Source of the DNA: Meconema thalassinum
Taxonomy: Eukaryota; Arthropoda; Insecta; Orthoptera; Tettigoniidae
Direction: 5' to 3'
Assembly (NCBI GenBank): GCA_946902985.2
Contig: OX336395.1
Location: forward strand, 13,308,708-13,372,707
Length of the DNA stretch: 64,000 bases
A program made the translations under genes and the position numbers. How positions within the stretch are numbered: position 1 is the first letter of the stretch; each line of letters begins with the position of its first letter. Below are positions 11,111-21,575 of this stretch, one piece after another. The notes beneath the pieces were generated by a model. It did not search any database. It was given only the letters and a program-made list of their open reading frames with translations, and was not told where the DNA came from.

Positions 11111-11660
11111 AATTAAAGCAAATTTTCAAAAGAATTTAGTAAAAGTACGTAAATTAAATGCCTCTATTGTGGAGTATGCTGCTAATATCAAACATTACAA
11201 GTCTACTGGCGAACGGTAGCACATAGTTTGCATGGTAGATACAAGCCGAGGAAGACATTGGAGTATTAATAGGGGAAGTCAGCTTCAAATGCTTTTAAGA
11301 ATGTAGTCATAGCTCACTTAGAATGCTTTCAAGAAGGGATTTCCTGGCATCGTTGGTAAAAATTGACATTCAGCAATTTATCAATGCAGTTTTGAAATAC
11401 GTATATTGAATCCAAAGTTGATACAGTGTGTCCGCATAGTCTCTCCACAGCAGCAGGTCTCGTTGAACGTTGGCAGCACATTCATGTCTCTGTATACGCA
11501 AAGTCTTATCACAGCAGTTCGCATAAGCATGCACTTGTTCCATGTTGACCTTCAACTGGAGTGATAGGGTGGAGAGTACCGGTTCATTATTGCTGACAGT
11601 GAGTGCCTGTGCATGACAGCATTGACGCTGTAAGTTGTGTTCTTGTGTAAGCTGAGTCTA
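11111..11660. other. Arm sequence with worn internal inverted repeat
   Basis: The minus strand at 11440-11545 resembles the plus strand at 11795-11880 (shared CATGAATGT, GGAGAGACT and GCGGACAC words). A worn transposon with inverted ends may therefore span about 11400-11905. I find no transposase domain. It is mirrored in the right arm at about 42060-42500. Confidence 0.35.
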
Positions 11661-11666
11661 GTGGAA

Positions 11667-11745
11667 ATGCTTACTACTGAAGAGCGTGTGTTTATATTGG
11701 AAGCGGTTTTCCATGCTGGTGGAAACTTTGCAGAGCACAGTGTGA
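11667..11745 (+). pseudogene. DUF4817-like helix-turn-helix N-terminal fragment
   Basis: An ATG frame begins MLTTEERVFILEAVFHAGGN. That resembles the start of the short helix-turn-helix (DUF4817) proteins spread by insect transposons. Only about 26 residues remain before the similarity is lost. The twin at 42269-42190 (minus) diverges after 12 residues. Assignment rests on memory of the family's N-terminus. Confidence 0.35.
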
Positions 11746-12650
11746 TAGTGTTGAGTACCGCATTACTTAATTTAATGTAATCGTTTTCCTTGTAACAACA
11801 TCACATGAATGTACTGCCAACCCAACACGTCCTGCAAGGAGACACACGCGCTGCGGAGAGACTTTGCGGACACTGTGTAGTTCCTGCCTTAGAACAGAAA
11901 AATTGCTGAGCTAATTTAAAACATTACAAACCTTATATGCGCCAAGCCATGAGTTTACTGACAGAAGATGAGTGGGTATCAGTGGCGTACCGACAAGGGG
12001 GGTAGGGTTAGTGTTTAAATACCCCCCCTCCCCAGAGACATTTGTTTACTTGAATCTTTATATCGTCTGATCTATCACCTGTTTTACACTACCGCTAGAG
12101 AGTCTTCTTTACTCCTGTATATATTTTAAAAGCGATCACGTTCGTCACTTGGTAAATGTCCTGCACTCTACTCGGGGCGAGACGACTCCCTCAAAGTTGG
12201 AGCCAGCCAAGGATTAGGTTTACCTTCACAGTGTACGATCGGTAACTATTTTCACGTTGGTTCGGGGTGCTTTAATTGTGTGTGTCCGTTTCATTAAAGA
12301 TAATGAGTTACACGAGGAGTATTTCTAATTTATTTCTATGAATCATAAAGATAAAGCCATCAAGGTAGACAGATTTTGAGAGTCAATAATAGCTAATGGC
12401 AGTAAGAACATGGCAGCCAAGTTTTATTTTTCTCCCATATAATATCAATATTATAAGCAGTCACCTATACACCACTACATCATTCCAGTTTTAATATTAG
12501 TTACTGTTTTCCATATTTTATAAAAGATGTATTTTTTTGTCATTTTATGGTGCTGAAAAAATAATAAGGCCTAAAATTGTTCTCAGGCAAAGAGAATGTT
12601 TATTTAATTATTGTGTACTGTATATTAATCGAAATATCATTGTAATAAGT
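11746..12650. other. Inner end of left arm, no gene seen
   Basis: A C-rich run near 12020 matches a 22-base C run at 41920-41941 in the right arm. The rest is AT-rich. Homology to the right arm stops at about 12650, opposite 41272. Confidence 0.5.
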
Positions 12651-12996
12651 TACCTTGAAATGGTTCTTCATGGTTCCCCATTTTCATCTCCAGGCCAACG
12701 ATAGGATGTTACCTGTTAAGAGACCATGGTCGCTACCCTCCAACTCTTAAACTCTTAGGCTCCTTTTATAGTTGCAAGCATGTGAATTAACATTGGTCAA
12801 ATGGGACCATTTTATAGTTACCTGCTCCCGTCTCACAGTCAGTTTCTCCCGCCAGGCATGTGACTGAGGCGGGTCGGAACAAGCAGGTGACCGCCACGCG
12901 GGTGGGACCAAAGCCTTATGGGAATGTTTATAGTTGACGCGTCATGCCGAGCGGTTCAGTACAGTTTATATTCTCGTTGAGTGTTAACCCTGGACA

Positions 12997-14969
12997 ATGG
13001 AGGCTGGATTAGATACCGAAGTGCTCATCAGTGAAGTGCAGTGTAGACCGGTATTATGGGATCCAAGCAATGAGGACTACAAATACCAAGATCTTTGGAA
13101 TAAGGCGTGGGAGGAAATCTGCAGCATTATTATCCCTACTTATGAAGAAAGTGGTGACAATCTCAAGAAAAAATTAGGTGAGTTCTCATTTTCTATTATT
13201 ATCTGTTTGTTTGAATTACAAAATAGCAATTAGTTTTATTACACAACATTACAAACCAAAATACATAATATCCGAAATCAATCATTTACAGTCTAGATTT
13301 TTGATTCCTGAGATGGCACGCTGCCAAAACTCAAGAAGTACTGAGAGTAATGGTCCCTTATAGATGCACTTGACATACCAATTCCCCTGTCGCGTGGTCG
13401 TGGTCCGAAATCTTCAAATCCGGTCACAGTGAGTGAAACCATCTCTTATTCTAGTGAAGTTGTGCAAAACACAGCAGGCTTTTACAATGTCAACTGCAAG
13501 ATTTGTGTCAACGGTTAGAGGACGATGAAAAATTCGCCATTTGTTGCTTAAAATTCCAAACGTGCACTCAATATATCTTCGAGCTCGAGTCAATCGATAG
13601 TTGAATATTCACTTGTTGTGGTTCAGATGTTTTCTGGAATAGGGTCTTAGTACACATTCACTAAGAGAGAAAGCTTCATCTGCAACTAATACGTAAGGGA
13701 CTATAGGGTTCACAGTTCCTGGCAGTGGTCTTGGTGGAGAGAAGTCAAGCAATCCGTTAGTCATCTTATTCCAAAATAAACTATTTGAGAATACAGTGGA
13801 ATCACAATTTCTCCCATAAGCTCCTACGTCGATGAAAGTAAAACAGTAGTTGGCATCACAAATTGCCATTAAACAAATTGAAAAAAAAAAAAAAAAACAT
13901 GTTTGTAGTTTATAAATAGGGACCCACTGTGCTGAGGCTTTACTAAACGAATATGCTTGCCGTCAACCGCCCCCACACAGTTCGGAAAGTTTGCTTTACT
14001 TTCAAAGCCACAGCTGATTTCTTTCCATCCTTCTGCAGACGGTTGATCCATACAGTAATATCTCAGCACTGTCCACAATATCATACATACTTCACGTACT
14101 ATTTTGGAAATACTTGTTATTCCCATTCTGTATGTGTAGTGAAGATCGGTGAATGTATTTCCACTTGCGAGATACCTGAAAATAATAAAATTTTCTATAG
14201 CATAGTTCACGTGCTTGTGCCTATGGTTCTTTAATTTCTCCTCTGTTTCTTTCCAGTTGAAAAACTTCGATCCAGATGGAAATCATCAAGAGATTCATAC
14301 ATGAAGGTAAAAGGGAAAGCTAATGTTCTCAAGACTGGGTCAGCGCCATTAAAACCGATAAAGTATATCTATTATGAACAAATGAAATTTTTAGATAAGT
14401 TTCAGCAGAGGCCTACTAATTCTAACTTTCACCCTGAAACGTCTGAAGACCCTGTCGACAACGACATCAAAGGTGATGAAATGCGTGATAATCCTTGAGT
14501 TACGGAAAGTGGTGACGGAAGGGAGCTCAACAAAACTGCTAACATTAAAGAGAAAAAGAGGCAACAAACGGACTCTTTTGGGGAAAATATTTTGAGATTA
14601 TTAAAAAGCAGCAAAGAAACAGAAGACGATTCTGACCGGTCTTTCCTCTTATCCTTACTTCCACATGTGAAGGCTTTCAATGAAGACCAAAAATTAAAAT
14701 TCCAAAGTGAAGTGCTCCAATTAATAATGAATATCAAACGGAGAAATTATGCACCCATCGCTCCAAATGTTACTCTTTCCGGAAACATGAATTACGCACC
14801 CTACCCTCATTATGATTCCTATAATGCACACTACACAACACAAACTCTTGCGGTTCAGTCCCAGCTGCGTTATGACCCAAACCAACCTGCTACATCATCT
14901 GTGCCTCATCCAGGTCAATCCCAAATTAATTATAACCATCCACATCAACGCCAGTCTTCGTCTGTTTAA
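12997..14969 (+). pseudogene. MADF/BESS protein of Harbinger element, one nonsense codon
   Basis: Exon 1 (12997-13177) starts MEAGLDTEVL, 60 codons plus one base, and ends at AG/GTGAGT. Exon 2 starts at 14257 after TTTCTTTCCAG. Joining them restores a MADF domain: a tryptophan-rich start (LWDPSNEDY, LWNKAWEEI), then RSRWKSSRDSYMK. A TGA at 14496-14498 breaks the frame. The same frame stays open beyond it to TAA at 14967-14969 and includes a BESS motif (SFLLSLLPHVKAFNEDQK) and a Tyr/Asn/Pro-rich tail. Such MADF proteins bind the transposon ends and help bring the transposase to the nucleus. The transposase catalytic exon lies antisense inside the 1.1-kb intron. Confidence 0.75.
13410..14175 (-). 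pseudogene. Harbinger DDE transposase, catalytic exon, broken
   Basis: After an acceptor TTATTTTCAG at 14176-14185 the minus strand reads YLASGNTFTDL, then the helix-turn-helix region, and the first catalytic Asp in GAVDGKHIR (about 13960). A run of 17 T has shifted the frame around 13880. The next frame holds ICDANYCFTFIDVGAYGR (second Asp) and VADEAFSL. A TGA at 13611-13609 follows, after which RARRYIECTFGIL supplies the likely catalytic Glu (about 13570). All three acidic residues are recognisable, but the gene needs at least two repairs and is dead. Confidence 0.75.
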
Positions 14970-15222
14970 TTAGATGAATCGACACATTCTTGGGAATCAG
15001 CAAGTACCGATTAGTTCTTCATGTGAAATTACAAATAAACAATATACATGATCCGACAAAGGACAATGAACATTAAACAAAGTTAAAGTTGCAAATACAA
15101 ATATAATGTTTGAAATAATGTACATTTAGTTGTTTATATGGTATTTAATAAATCTGTAGATTAAAGAAATTAAGAATGTAATTCTACTTCTGTCTATGAC
15201 AAACGAAAAATACACATAACTC

Positions 15223-15519
15223 AAGAGTTACTCAGAGCCGCTCCATTGGACGAATGGGCATGGAGTGGTTTCTTGTAATATGGAACTGACATTCTATTTT
15301 TCCAAATAATTCGTCAAATGATTTTAGAGCCATCCTAAAATAATTGAAAAACTTAGTTTCGTCTTCTCGTAGGTCGGTGTAGAGGGTTTCGAAAGCTCCT
15401 ATCACATCTTTTTGAATGTTAAGAGGATGGACACTAAAACGCCGTTTCCTCTTCTTCTTTCTCGCCATTATCTCGTAGAGGTACGCAGCTGCGATCACTT
15501 TAGTTGTCAACCCTGCCAT
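15223..15519 (-). pseudogene. Harbinger transposase, N-terminal exon
   Basis: The frame begins MAGLTTKVIAAAYLYEIMAR and runs through a basic patch and FNYFRMALKSFDELFGKI, characteristic of HARBI1-like N-termini. It ends at a TGA where the family normally continues with a short AVTLR-like stretch into the splice donor. The donor here reads GAG/TTATGT instead of AG/GTATGT. A stop and a lost donor thus separate it from the catalytic exon at 14175. Confidence 0.7.
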
Positions 15520-15580
15520 AGTGCATGCTCGACTGTTTCTAAACTATGAAAGGGTGCTGGCTTCAAGCATGTGGCATGTA

Positions 15581-17912
15581 ACTAGTCATATTTCATTAGT
15601 ACCTCTTTTAGGCTAAACAAACGGGCGAACGGCCGTAAAAACCACTGACGCATATATATTCATTTCACCTCCTCACCGACATAGCAGAAATAAGAATATT
15701 AAGGGGTAGAAAATAACAACTATAAGAAATGTGGTATGAACGAGGGTTTCTTCAGAACGTACTATAAGTTAAAATAAGTGGACTTAATTATTAACAATTA
15801 CTTTCTTCGTATGATTCTAGCTAATTCTCTTACTTTTTTCTCATATCTTCAGTTATTTAATACTGTGCCCGTTTGGATCGAGATCCAACGACCACATTTT
15901 GTAAAATACCGACATCAGATTAGCACGAGAAAATATATCTCAGGGTCTATCTAGGTGAATACTTGGGTCCAATCTGGCATCCCTGATCTCGGTAATTCAC
16001 AAGTAAGGTAAGGTGAGAAATTATTTTTTACTAGCACATTCCTTAACATCTCAATTTATTTATAGATAAAAATATGATTTGAAATGCAAAAACATCAACA
16101 ATGATAAAACAAATCACACATGAGAAATCAACAGTCCCTAAAATATTACTAGAATGTCGCAGATGTGATAATCAGAAAATTAATTAGTCCATTCTGATAT
16201 CCAAAAAAAAAAAAGGCAATCACTGTTCAATAAAGATTTCTGAGTGATCCCTAAAATTTACATGTTCGTAGTTCACTTTTCGAAAGATTGCATTTGATTT
16301 TTCAAATATTCGTAGCAAAACTTTTCTAAAAAAAAATTTTAAAAGACACTTGATTCATTCGGTGTTATTCCAAAATTAGACTTATTTGGAAAAATTATCA
16401 TATCACTGATTCGTTGTTTCATAACAATATCAATACTCTACTGACATAAAGTCGAATGGTAATGATTGTTCATAAAGATTTTCAATTAAAAAAAATGTTC
16501 AAAAACTTTTCATAATATTTTGAAAATTTAACTTTCTTCTTTCCTCACTTTCATTTGTTTAAATGTCACAAAAAATTTAAATTATTTTCATATGTTATTA
16601 ACATTACACAAAAATTGTTGTAAACAATATAAATTATTGTTATCCACCATCAGCGGGTTAAATCATTTAACTCTTCACCAAAATTTTATGTTATCAAAAA
16701 TTTTCTATCACCAAACTTTTCATATAATCTCACAAAAAAAATTAATAAAACAAATATTTATTATTATTAATTAATTTTAAAATTTCCCTTCACTTTATTT
16801 ATAACAAATTTGCTCAACCTCTCACATGATGAATATTTTATGTGCTCATTTCCACTGTTATTATTATTATTATTATTATTCCACAAATAAAAATTCATTA
16901 ATTAATTATTTTAATTCATTTGCACTTTTCATCTTTTTTTTTCCTCGGTCAGGTTCAACAAATCTAAATTTAAGTTCTTCAATTATTTATATAGGCATAC
17001 CATCGGAACTTCGAGTTGATCCAGAAAAAAAAAAAAAATTGGATTAACAGAATAGTGAAATCTGACTAGAATATGGGGCGGTCCACATTGCCTAACCCTT
17101 CTTTTACAAATTTAGCCCACAGGCTCGTTCAAACATATGCACATCCTTTGTGTGCCCACAACTACGGGAACAAAACCCTCCTGGATGACCCCAAGGTCTC
17201 CACAAGTTTAAGTGTCGCCAAACGCACACTAAAAACATCACCAAAATATTATGCACACATCATCATTTTTTTTCTTCATATATATATATTTGTAATATTC
17301 TGTCAATTACTAGACTGTGTTCTTCAGTGTTATTTTACCAATTAAATAAATTCTGGTCAATATCTCTTTGCCTCCCATTTACATAAATTCTCCCTAACTT
17401 GATACATTAAATACCTGCCGTTCCTTTCTTTTCATCTGAATATATATTTTTCTTAGTGCTTTTGGAAAAAATAATTCTGAGCTCAAAAATCGTACTACTT
17501 TATTCTCTTCATCCATAAACTCATTTAAATTTATTTAAACTTCCAAACTTTTATTCAAAAATAAACAAAGTTATTTAATTTAAGTCCATTCAACTAATTA
17601 AATTCATCCACAAATTAATATTATTATAACAAAAAAAAATATTTAGGCATCATCAATGTCATAAATGATTATTATCGCCCTATTCCTTTAATAAATAAAT
17701 AATTAAATCTCATCTGTAAATGATTATTATTAACATCTCCTATTATTTTTATTTAATGCATTAATTAATTAATCACAATAAACAATTAACAATTAATTTA
17801 AATTTAGTTCCTAATGTTCGGTATTATCACTCCCTAATTATTTATAACTTTAAATAGCATCGTTATTATTTATAATATTATTAATTTATTCATTTCACAC
17901 TTGATTATTATT
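15581..17912. other. AT-rich DNA, no gene seen
   Basis: A strongly AT-rich stretch with (TTA)n and (TTAAT)n tracts and long A runs (for example 16203 and 17026). Short frames occur only by chance. It is the target into which the LTR retrotransposon at 17918 inserted. Confidence 0.55.
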
Positions 17913-17917
17913 ATTAT

Positions 17918-19846
17918 TGTTACGTGCAAGTGCCCGTCCCAACATTTTAAACATGTATTTACCCCTGGATGCATTCTTGACATTTTTGAAACGACCGCTT
18001 CGTCGCTCAGTTCCGCCTGTGACCACGAGATGGTAGCTGCTGTCGGACTTTGGAAGTCTGAACGTGGTTCCTGTTTCTCTACAATAGAATGCGTTGGTTG
18101 TACCTTATTCAACTCATCCAATTCCAGTCTTGTGTGAAAGACAATTAAATTCTACGTCATGAAACAAATGCTTGTGTATTTATGATACCGCCAAATTATG
18201 TACTTAATTATGACATTGTTGATTGAGGTGTCAAGCCGTGATTGGACAATACATTTTTCATGAATGCAGTTCGGTTCTTGACGCAAAAATTCTCCGCCAT
18301 TTTGTGGAGTCCATTAGCAGTCGTAAAGAGGCAACAAACCGACTGGTCGTGAAAGGTGTCACCGCTGAGGGGGGGGGGGGGGCTTGGCCCCCATCCTCTA
18401 CGAAATGTAAATATATTCAACAGAAAATATGAATACCTATTCAACTAAGGAAATGCATGTGCTCCTAGACTGTTATATTATAAATTGCTTGGAAGTTGAC
18501 GTGTATTTTCCGCCAACAACAAGGGAAGCCTCCTGGATGATTGAAGCGGATTCTGTGTTCTACCGAAGCAATGTGCAGGCAGTTCATATATTTTATGTTT
18601 TTTTAATGTGTTAAATATTTAGTTTTTATTGTGTCTCCACTGAAAAATTTAAGGTACGTTACTTTATTATATCTTATTTATATTGTTAAGTAGCTCCTAT
18701 ATTGGCCTTGCATGTACGCCGAGATGCCTGTTTGTTTGCATGATAGGCCAAAAATTTCTTTTATGTTTTAATAACTTTTCCTTATATTTATTTGTCATTA
18801 TTTCTTGTACCTTCTGGAGACACATTTATAAGTTTATTTTACGTTTAAATTATTATTTATTTTCATTTGGCAATCTTGGGATTGTCATATTTTTTTTAAT
18901 CTAATGTAAGATCCGTCGAGTCATAAAAGCGACTTGCATTAATAGTTTTTAGATGTAATTGTTTTCCGCCTTTCATTCCGCTCAGGGGATTCTAAATTAA
19001 TTTAATGGTAATTGTTTGCCGTAATTTCGATCAGGCATGCGGTTTCCTTTTGTTTTTAGTGGCCATGTTTTTGTTTTGTTATGAAGAGATGCATTCTGGT
19101 CTCGATGTCAGTCCATTGGCGCCGGCCTCGAAACGCAAACGTGTTGTGTGTTAGCTTAATATATTTTTTTTAAATATGTAATCTTGTTGATTTTTATTTT
19201 GTGATTTTTGGTAAATGTCCTTGTGTGTTCCGCCGTCGTGCATAACATTTATTTATTTTCTAATCCCATTTTATTTTATTTAATTTAATTTCAATCCTTT
19301 CTTTTTCGGCGTGGCCTGAGCTTCTGCATGTCGGATCGATATTGCATTGCCTTGTAAATTACCCAGCCGTTGTCATTTAATTATGCCTATATATTTAATT
19401 TTATTTTAAGCTTTGGGCTTTTTAACTTTTTAAATTTCAATTTAATCCTTTTCCTTTTGTTTGTAAGCATGCATGTTCTGTTCCTGGTGGAGGTGTTTTC
19501 TCTTGAAATTTTTAACAATTAAATTTTATGGTAAATTTTTAAATCTACTGTTGTGGCATTATTTCGCCGGCAGCAGTTGTGTCGGTTATTGGGGGGTGTC
19601 TGTTAAATAGCCTGTGCGTTGTCCCCTTCTCCATCTTCCTTCCACTCCTTTTGAGCTCTGCTATTGGGACATGTCTTCTGGAGGTGATTATGCTGCGGAA
19701 GCGACCCGGACCTCTCAAACAAGGTAAGTTGGGCCCCCATTCCAGGTAGCAGTGATTCCAGGTGTCGCAGTGGTGAAGCAGAGCGTTGGTTATCGAGTTA
19801 CCGACGTGCTGCTGGCCATGCGGCGGTGTCATTACCGGGTGTCGCA
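17918..19846 (+). repeat. 5' LTR
   Basis: Begins TGTTACGTGCAAG and ends GGGTGTCGCA. At 1,929 bp it is long for a Gypsy LTR. It contains a run of about 14 G (18369) and AT-rich tracts. No frame of interest is seen. Confidence 0.93.
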
Positions 19847-19866
19847 GTGGTAGCAGACCGCGCTCG
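19847..19866 (+). promoter_or_regulatory. Candidate tRNA primer-binding site
   Basis: GTGGTAGCAGACCGCGCTCG directly follows the 5' LTR. The TGG one base after the LTR can pair with a tRNA CCA end. I cannot name the tRNA from sequence alone. Confidence 0.5.
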
Positions 19867-20486
19867 AGTTCACTTCCGTAACTATCCCCTCCTCAGTACC
19901 CACAGGCTGCTTTATGGACCCCTCTAGTGCTGATGGGGCGGTTGTTGGTGGGATTTTGTCAGGCCAGGGCTCTTGATGTTATGTAACGCTAATCCTTGTC
20001 GTTTGTTTTATTTCATGTTTGCCTCAGGATATCCATGTGGTACGCTGTAAGTGACCTGTTTTGAAGCGAGGTGTTTGCTGCTGTATTTTGTCCTGTTTGT
20101 GTGCAACATCCCCACTGAAAATGAAGCTCGGTGAGTGACTGAAATGTGTTCTTGGCATGGGAAATGGGATTTCTTAATGTTCTGATAGCCCACATGCTTC
20201 GAGTGAAGGAGTCATGGAGCCCTCTCAGAAGCTGGTAGCCTGATGTTTTGTGCCTATTTTTGTAATTTAGCTCCCTGTTCTCGAGCCAAGCAGGCGGTGA
20301 CGTATGCAGTTCTGGGCATCATTGTGCATGCTTTTGTGTAGTAGGGTGGCTGTGTTCGAGTGTCAGCCTAATCTTCGGTGTTGGTAATTGCTGGTTGTGG
20401 TACTGTTGTGAAAGTGTAAACTGTCCTTGTAATTCCTGAAATTTGTTTCCTTCTATATTGGCTGTCTGCATTCTGTGTTTTCCAAA

Positions 20487-21566
20487 ATGGCCGACAACAA
20501 TAGTGTTTACAATTTAATTGACTTAAGCGATAACCTTGTGGATTTGGAGAGTTCTTCTGGGGTTGAACGTGAATCACCTCTGTTTACTAGGTCTGAGGTT
20601 TTGGGATCGATTACCAGTAGTGGTTTGCCTGCCCCTCTTTTGTCTAGTGCTGGCTCGTCCATACCATTTAATCCTGCATACGGTCATTCTTCTCATGTTA
20701 GGTCACCTAATGATTTCCTGGGTACTGCCGACCCGTTGCATCCCAGTTCTTTTTCTGGCAATGTAAATGTTTTGTCGCCTGTAGAGGGTGTGCGAGCGGG
20801 CTACCCTGGTAACAATGTCTCTATTCCTAATGCTACGTTCTCGCCTACCGTTAATTATGGGTCGATTCCTCATTCTATTTCTGGTTTCTTAACTAAGTTA
20901 AAGAGTTTCAACCTGGATGACGTTACCCAAGTCGTACAATTTTTAAAGCAAGTGGTCGAGTTGGGTAACCATGCCTCGATTTTTGGGATGTCGGAAATTC
21001 AAATTTTCCAGCTCTTGTATCCAGTTGCATCCGGTATGCTGCGCAATAAGCTTGTTGAAGCTATCCACTTCCGCATGTCCTTAGCCATGTTTATTAGGGA
21101 AGTGTTGTGGTTTTTTGTCCCTGCGAGCGCCCTGAGTGCTCTCGAGCAAAAGTTCCTTTATCGTGTCCAAAGGTTGGACGAGTCCCTTAGCGACTATGTC
21201 AGCGACATTAAGGTGTATGCCCAGGTATTTGCATCCCCTTTAACAGAGCGACAGTTGGTGTCATCAATTGTAAATGGGTTTTCGCCTCAATATAGGTCAT
21301 ACATGACTATGTGTACCAGGCCTTCGTCATTTGTCGAGCTGAAACAGGTCGTTATTGAGGCTATGGCTGTGAAACATGCAGATTCCCTTCGTGTAGCTAA
21401 TGTTCCTCCTCCTTCCTTGATGTCTTGTCCCCCACCTTCCTTGATGTCTCGTCCCCCGCCTAAGGTTATGTTTCATCCTCGACCCAATATTAAGTGCCAC
21501 ACGTGCGGTGGCGTGGGGCATGTCAAGAAGGTGTGTCCGAGTAACCAGGTTGTGTATCGCCAATGA
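20487..21566 (+). CDS. gag: Gag polyprotein of Gypsy element
   Basis: The first ATG with a good context (CCAAAATGG) is at 20487 and gives 359 residues. The N-terminal 120 residues are Ser/Pro-rich and low in order. The middle (about 130-290) has the helical look of a retrotransposon capsid, with LDESLSDYVSDIKVYAQ matching the region that follows the major capsid core. The C-terminus holds one CCHC zinc knuckle, CHTCGGVGHVKKVC, for RNA packaging. It would form cytoplasmic virus-like particles. The frame ends at TGA 21564-21566 in the same frame as pol, so Gag-Pol probably arises by readthrough. Confidence 0.88.
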   Translation: MADNNSVYNLIDLSDNLVDLESSSGVERESPLFTRSEVLGSITSSGLPAPLLSSAGSSIPFNPAYGHSSHVRSPNDFLGTADPLHPSSFSGNVNVLSPVEGVRAGYPGNNVSIPNATFSPTVNYGSIPHSISGFLTKLKSFNLDDVTQVVQFLKQVVELGNHASIFGMSEIQIFQLLYPVASGMLRNKLVEAIHFRMSLAMFIREVLWFFVPASALSALEQKFLYRVQRLDESLSDYVSDIKVYAQVFASPLTERQLVSSIVNGFSPQYRSYMTMCTRPSSFVELKQVVIEAMAVKHADSLRVANVPPPSLMSCPPPSLMSRPPPKVMFHPRPNIKCHTCGGVGHVKKVCPSNQVVYRQ

Positions 21567-21575
21567 CGGGACGTT
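21561..21575 (+). promoter_or_regulatory. Candidate UGA readthrough site between gag and pol
   Basis: The context is CAA TGA CGG GAC GTT. UGA followed by CGG is the leaky stop context used by several plant RNA viruses. Pol continues in the same frame immediately after it with no ATG until about residue 37. I do not see a strong downstream stem-loop by eye. Confidence 0.5.

Larger units (their letters stand above)
1..12650 (+). repeat. Left arm of giant inverted duplication
   Basis: The sequence reappears reverse-complemented at 41272-61508. Matching blocks are 1-211 with 61331-61508, 205-4524 with 54345-58456, and 6397-12650 with 41272-47545. Shared landmarks in the same order are tandem repeats, a decayed LINE, a 59-nt exon, a Penelope-like composite holding a MITE, a LINE with RT domain and a DUF4817-like fragment. 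Sampled stretches differ by about 2-5%, so the arms are old enough to have diverged. The inner boundary falls near 12650, just after GAAATATCATTG. The outer end may run past base 1. It is seen directly; that it is a true genomic palindrome rather than a mis-joined haplotype is inference. Confidence 0.88.
12759..15580. mobile_element. PIF/Harbinger DNA transposon, decayed
   Basis: It carries the two genes typical of the superfamily, a DDE transposase (minus) and a MADF/BESS DNA-binding partner (plus). Candidate ends are GGCTCCTTTTATAGTTG at about 12760 and, reading inward from about 15580, GCACCCTTTCATAGTTT. TTA precedes the left end, fitting the 3-bp TTA target preference. The right flank is worn, so the exact end is uncertain. 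It lies in the spacer just inside the left arm and is absent from both arms. Both genes carry stops, so the copy is not autonomous. Confidence 0.7.

Noticed and set aside
17073..17345. Small plus-strand gene in AT-rich DNA
   Set aside because: No domain, no splice or start context, and composition like the surrounding DNA.
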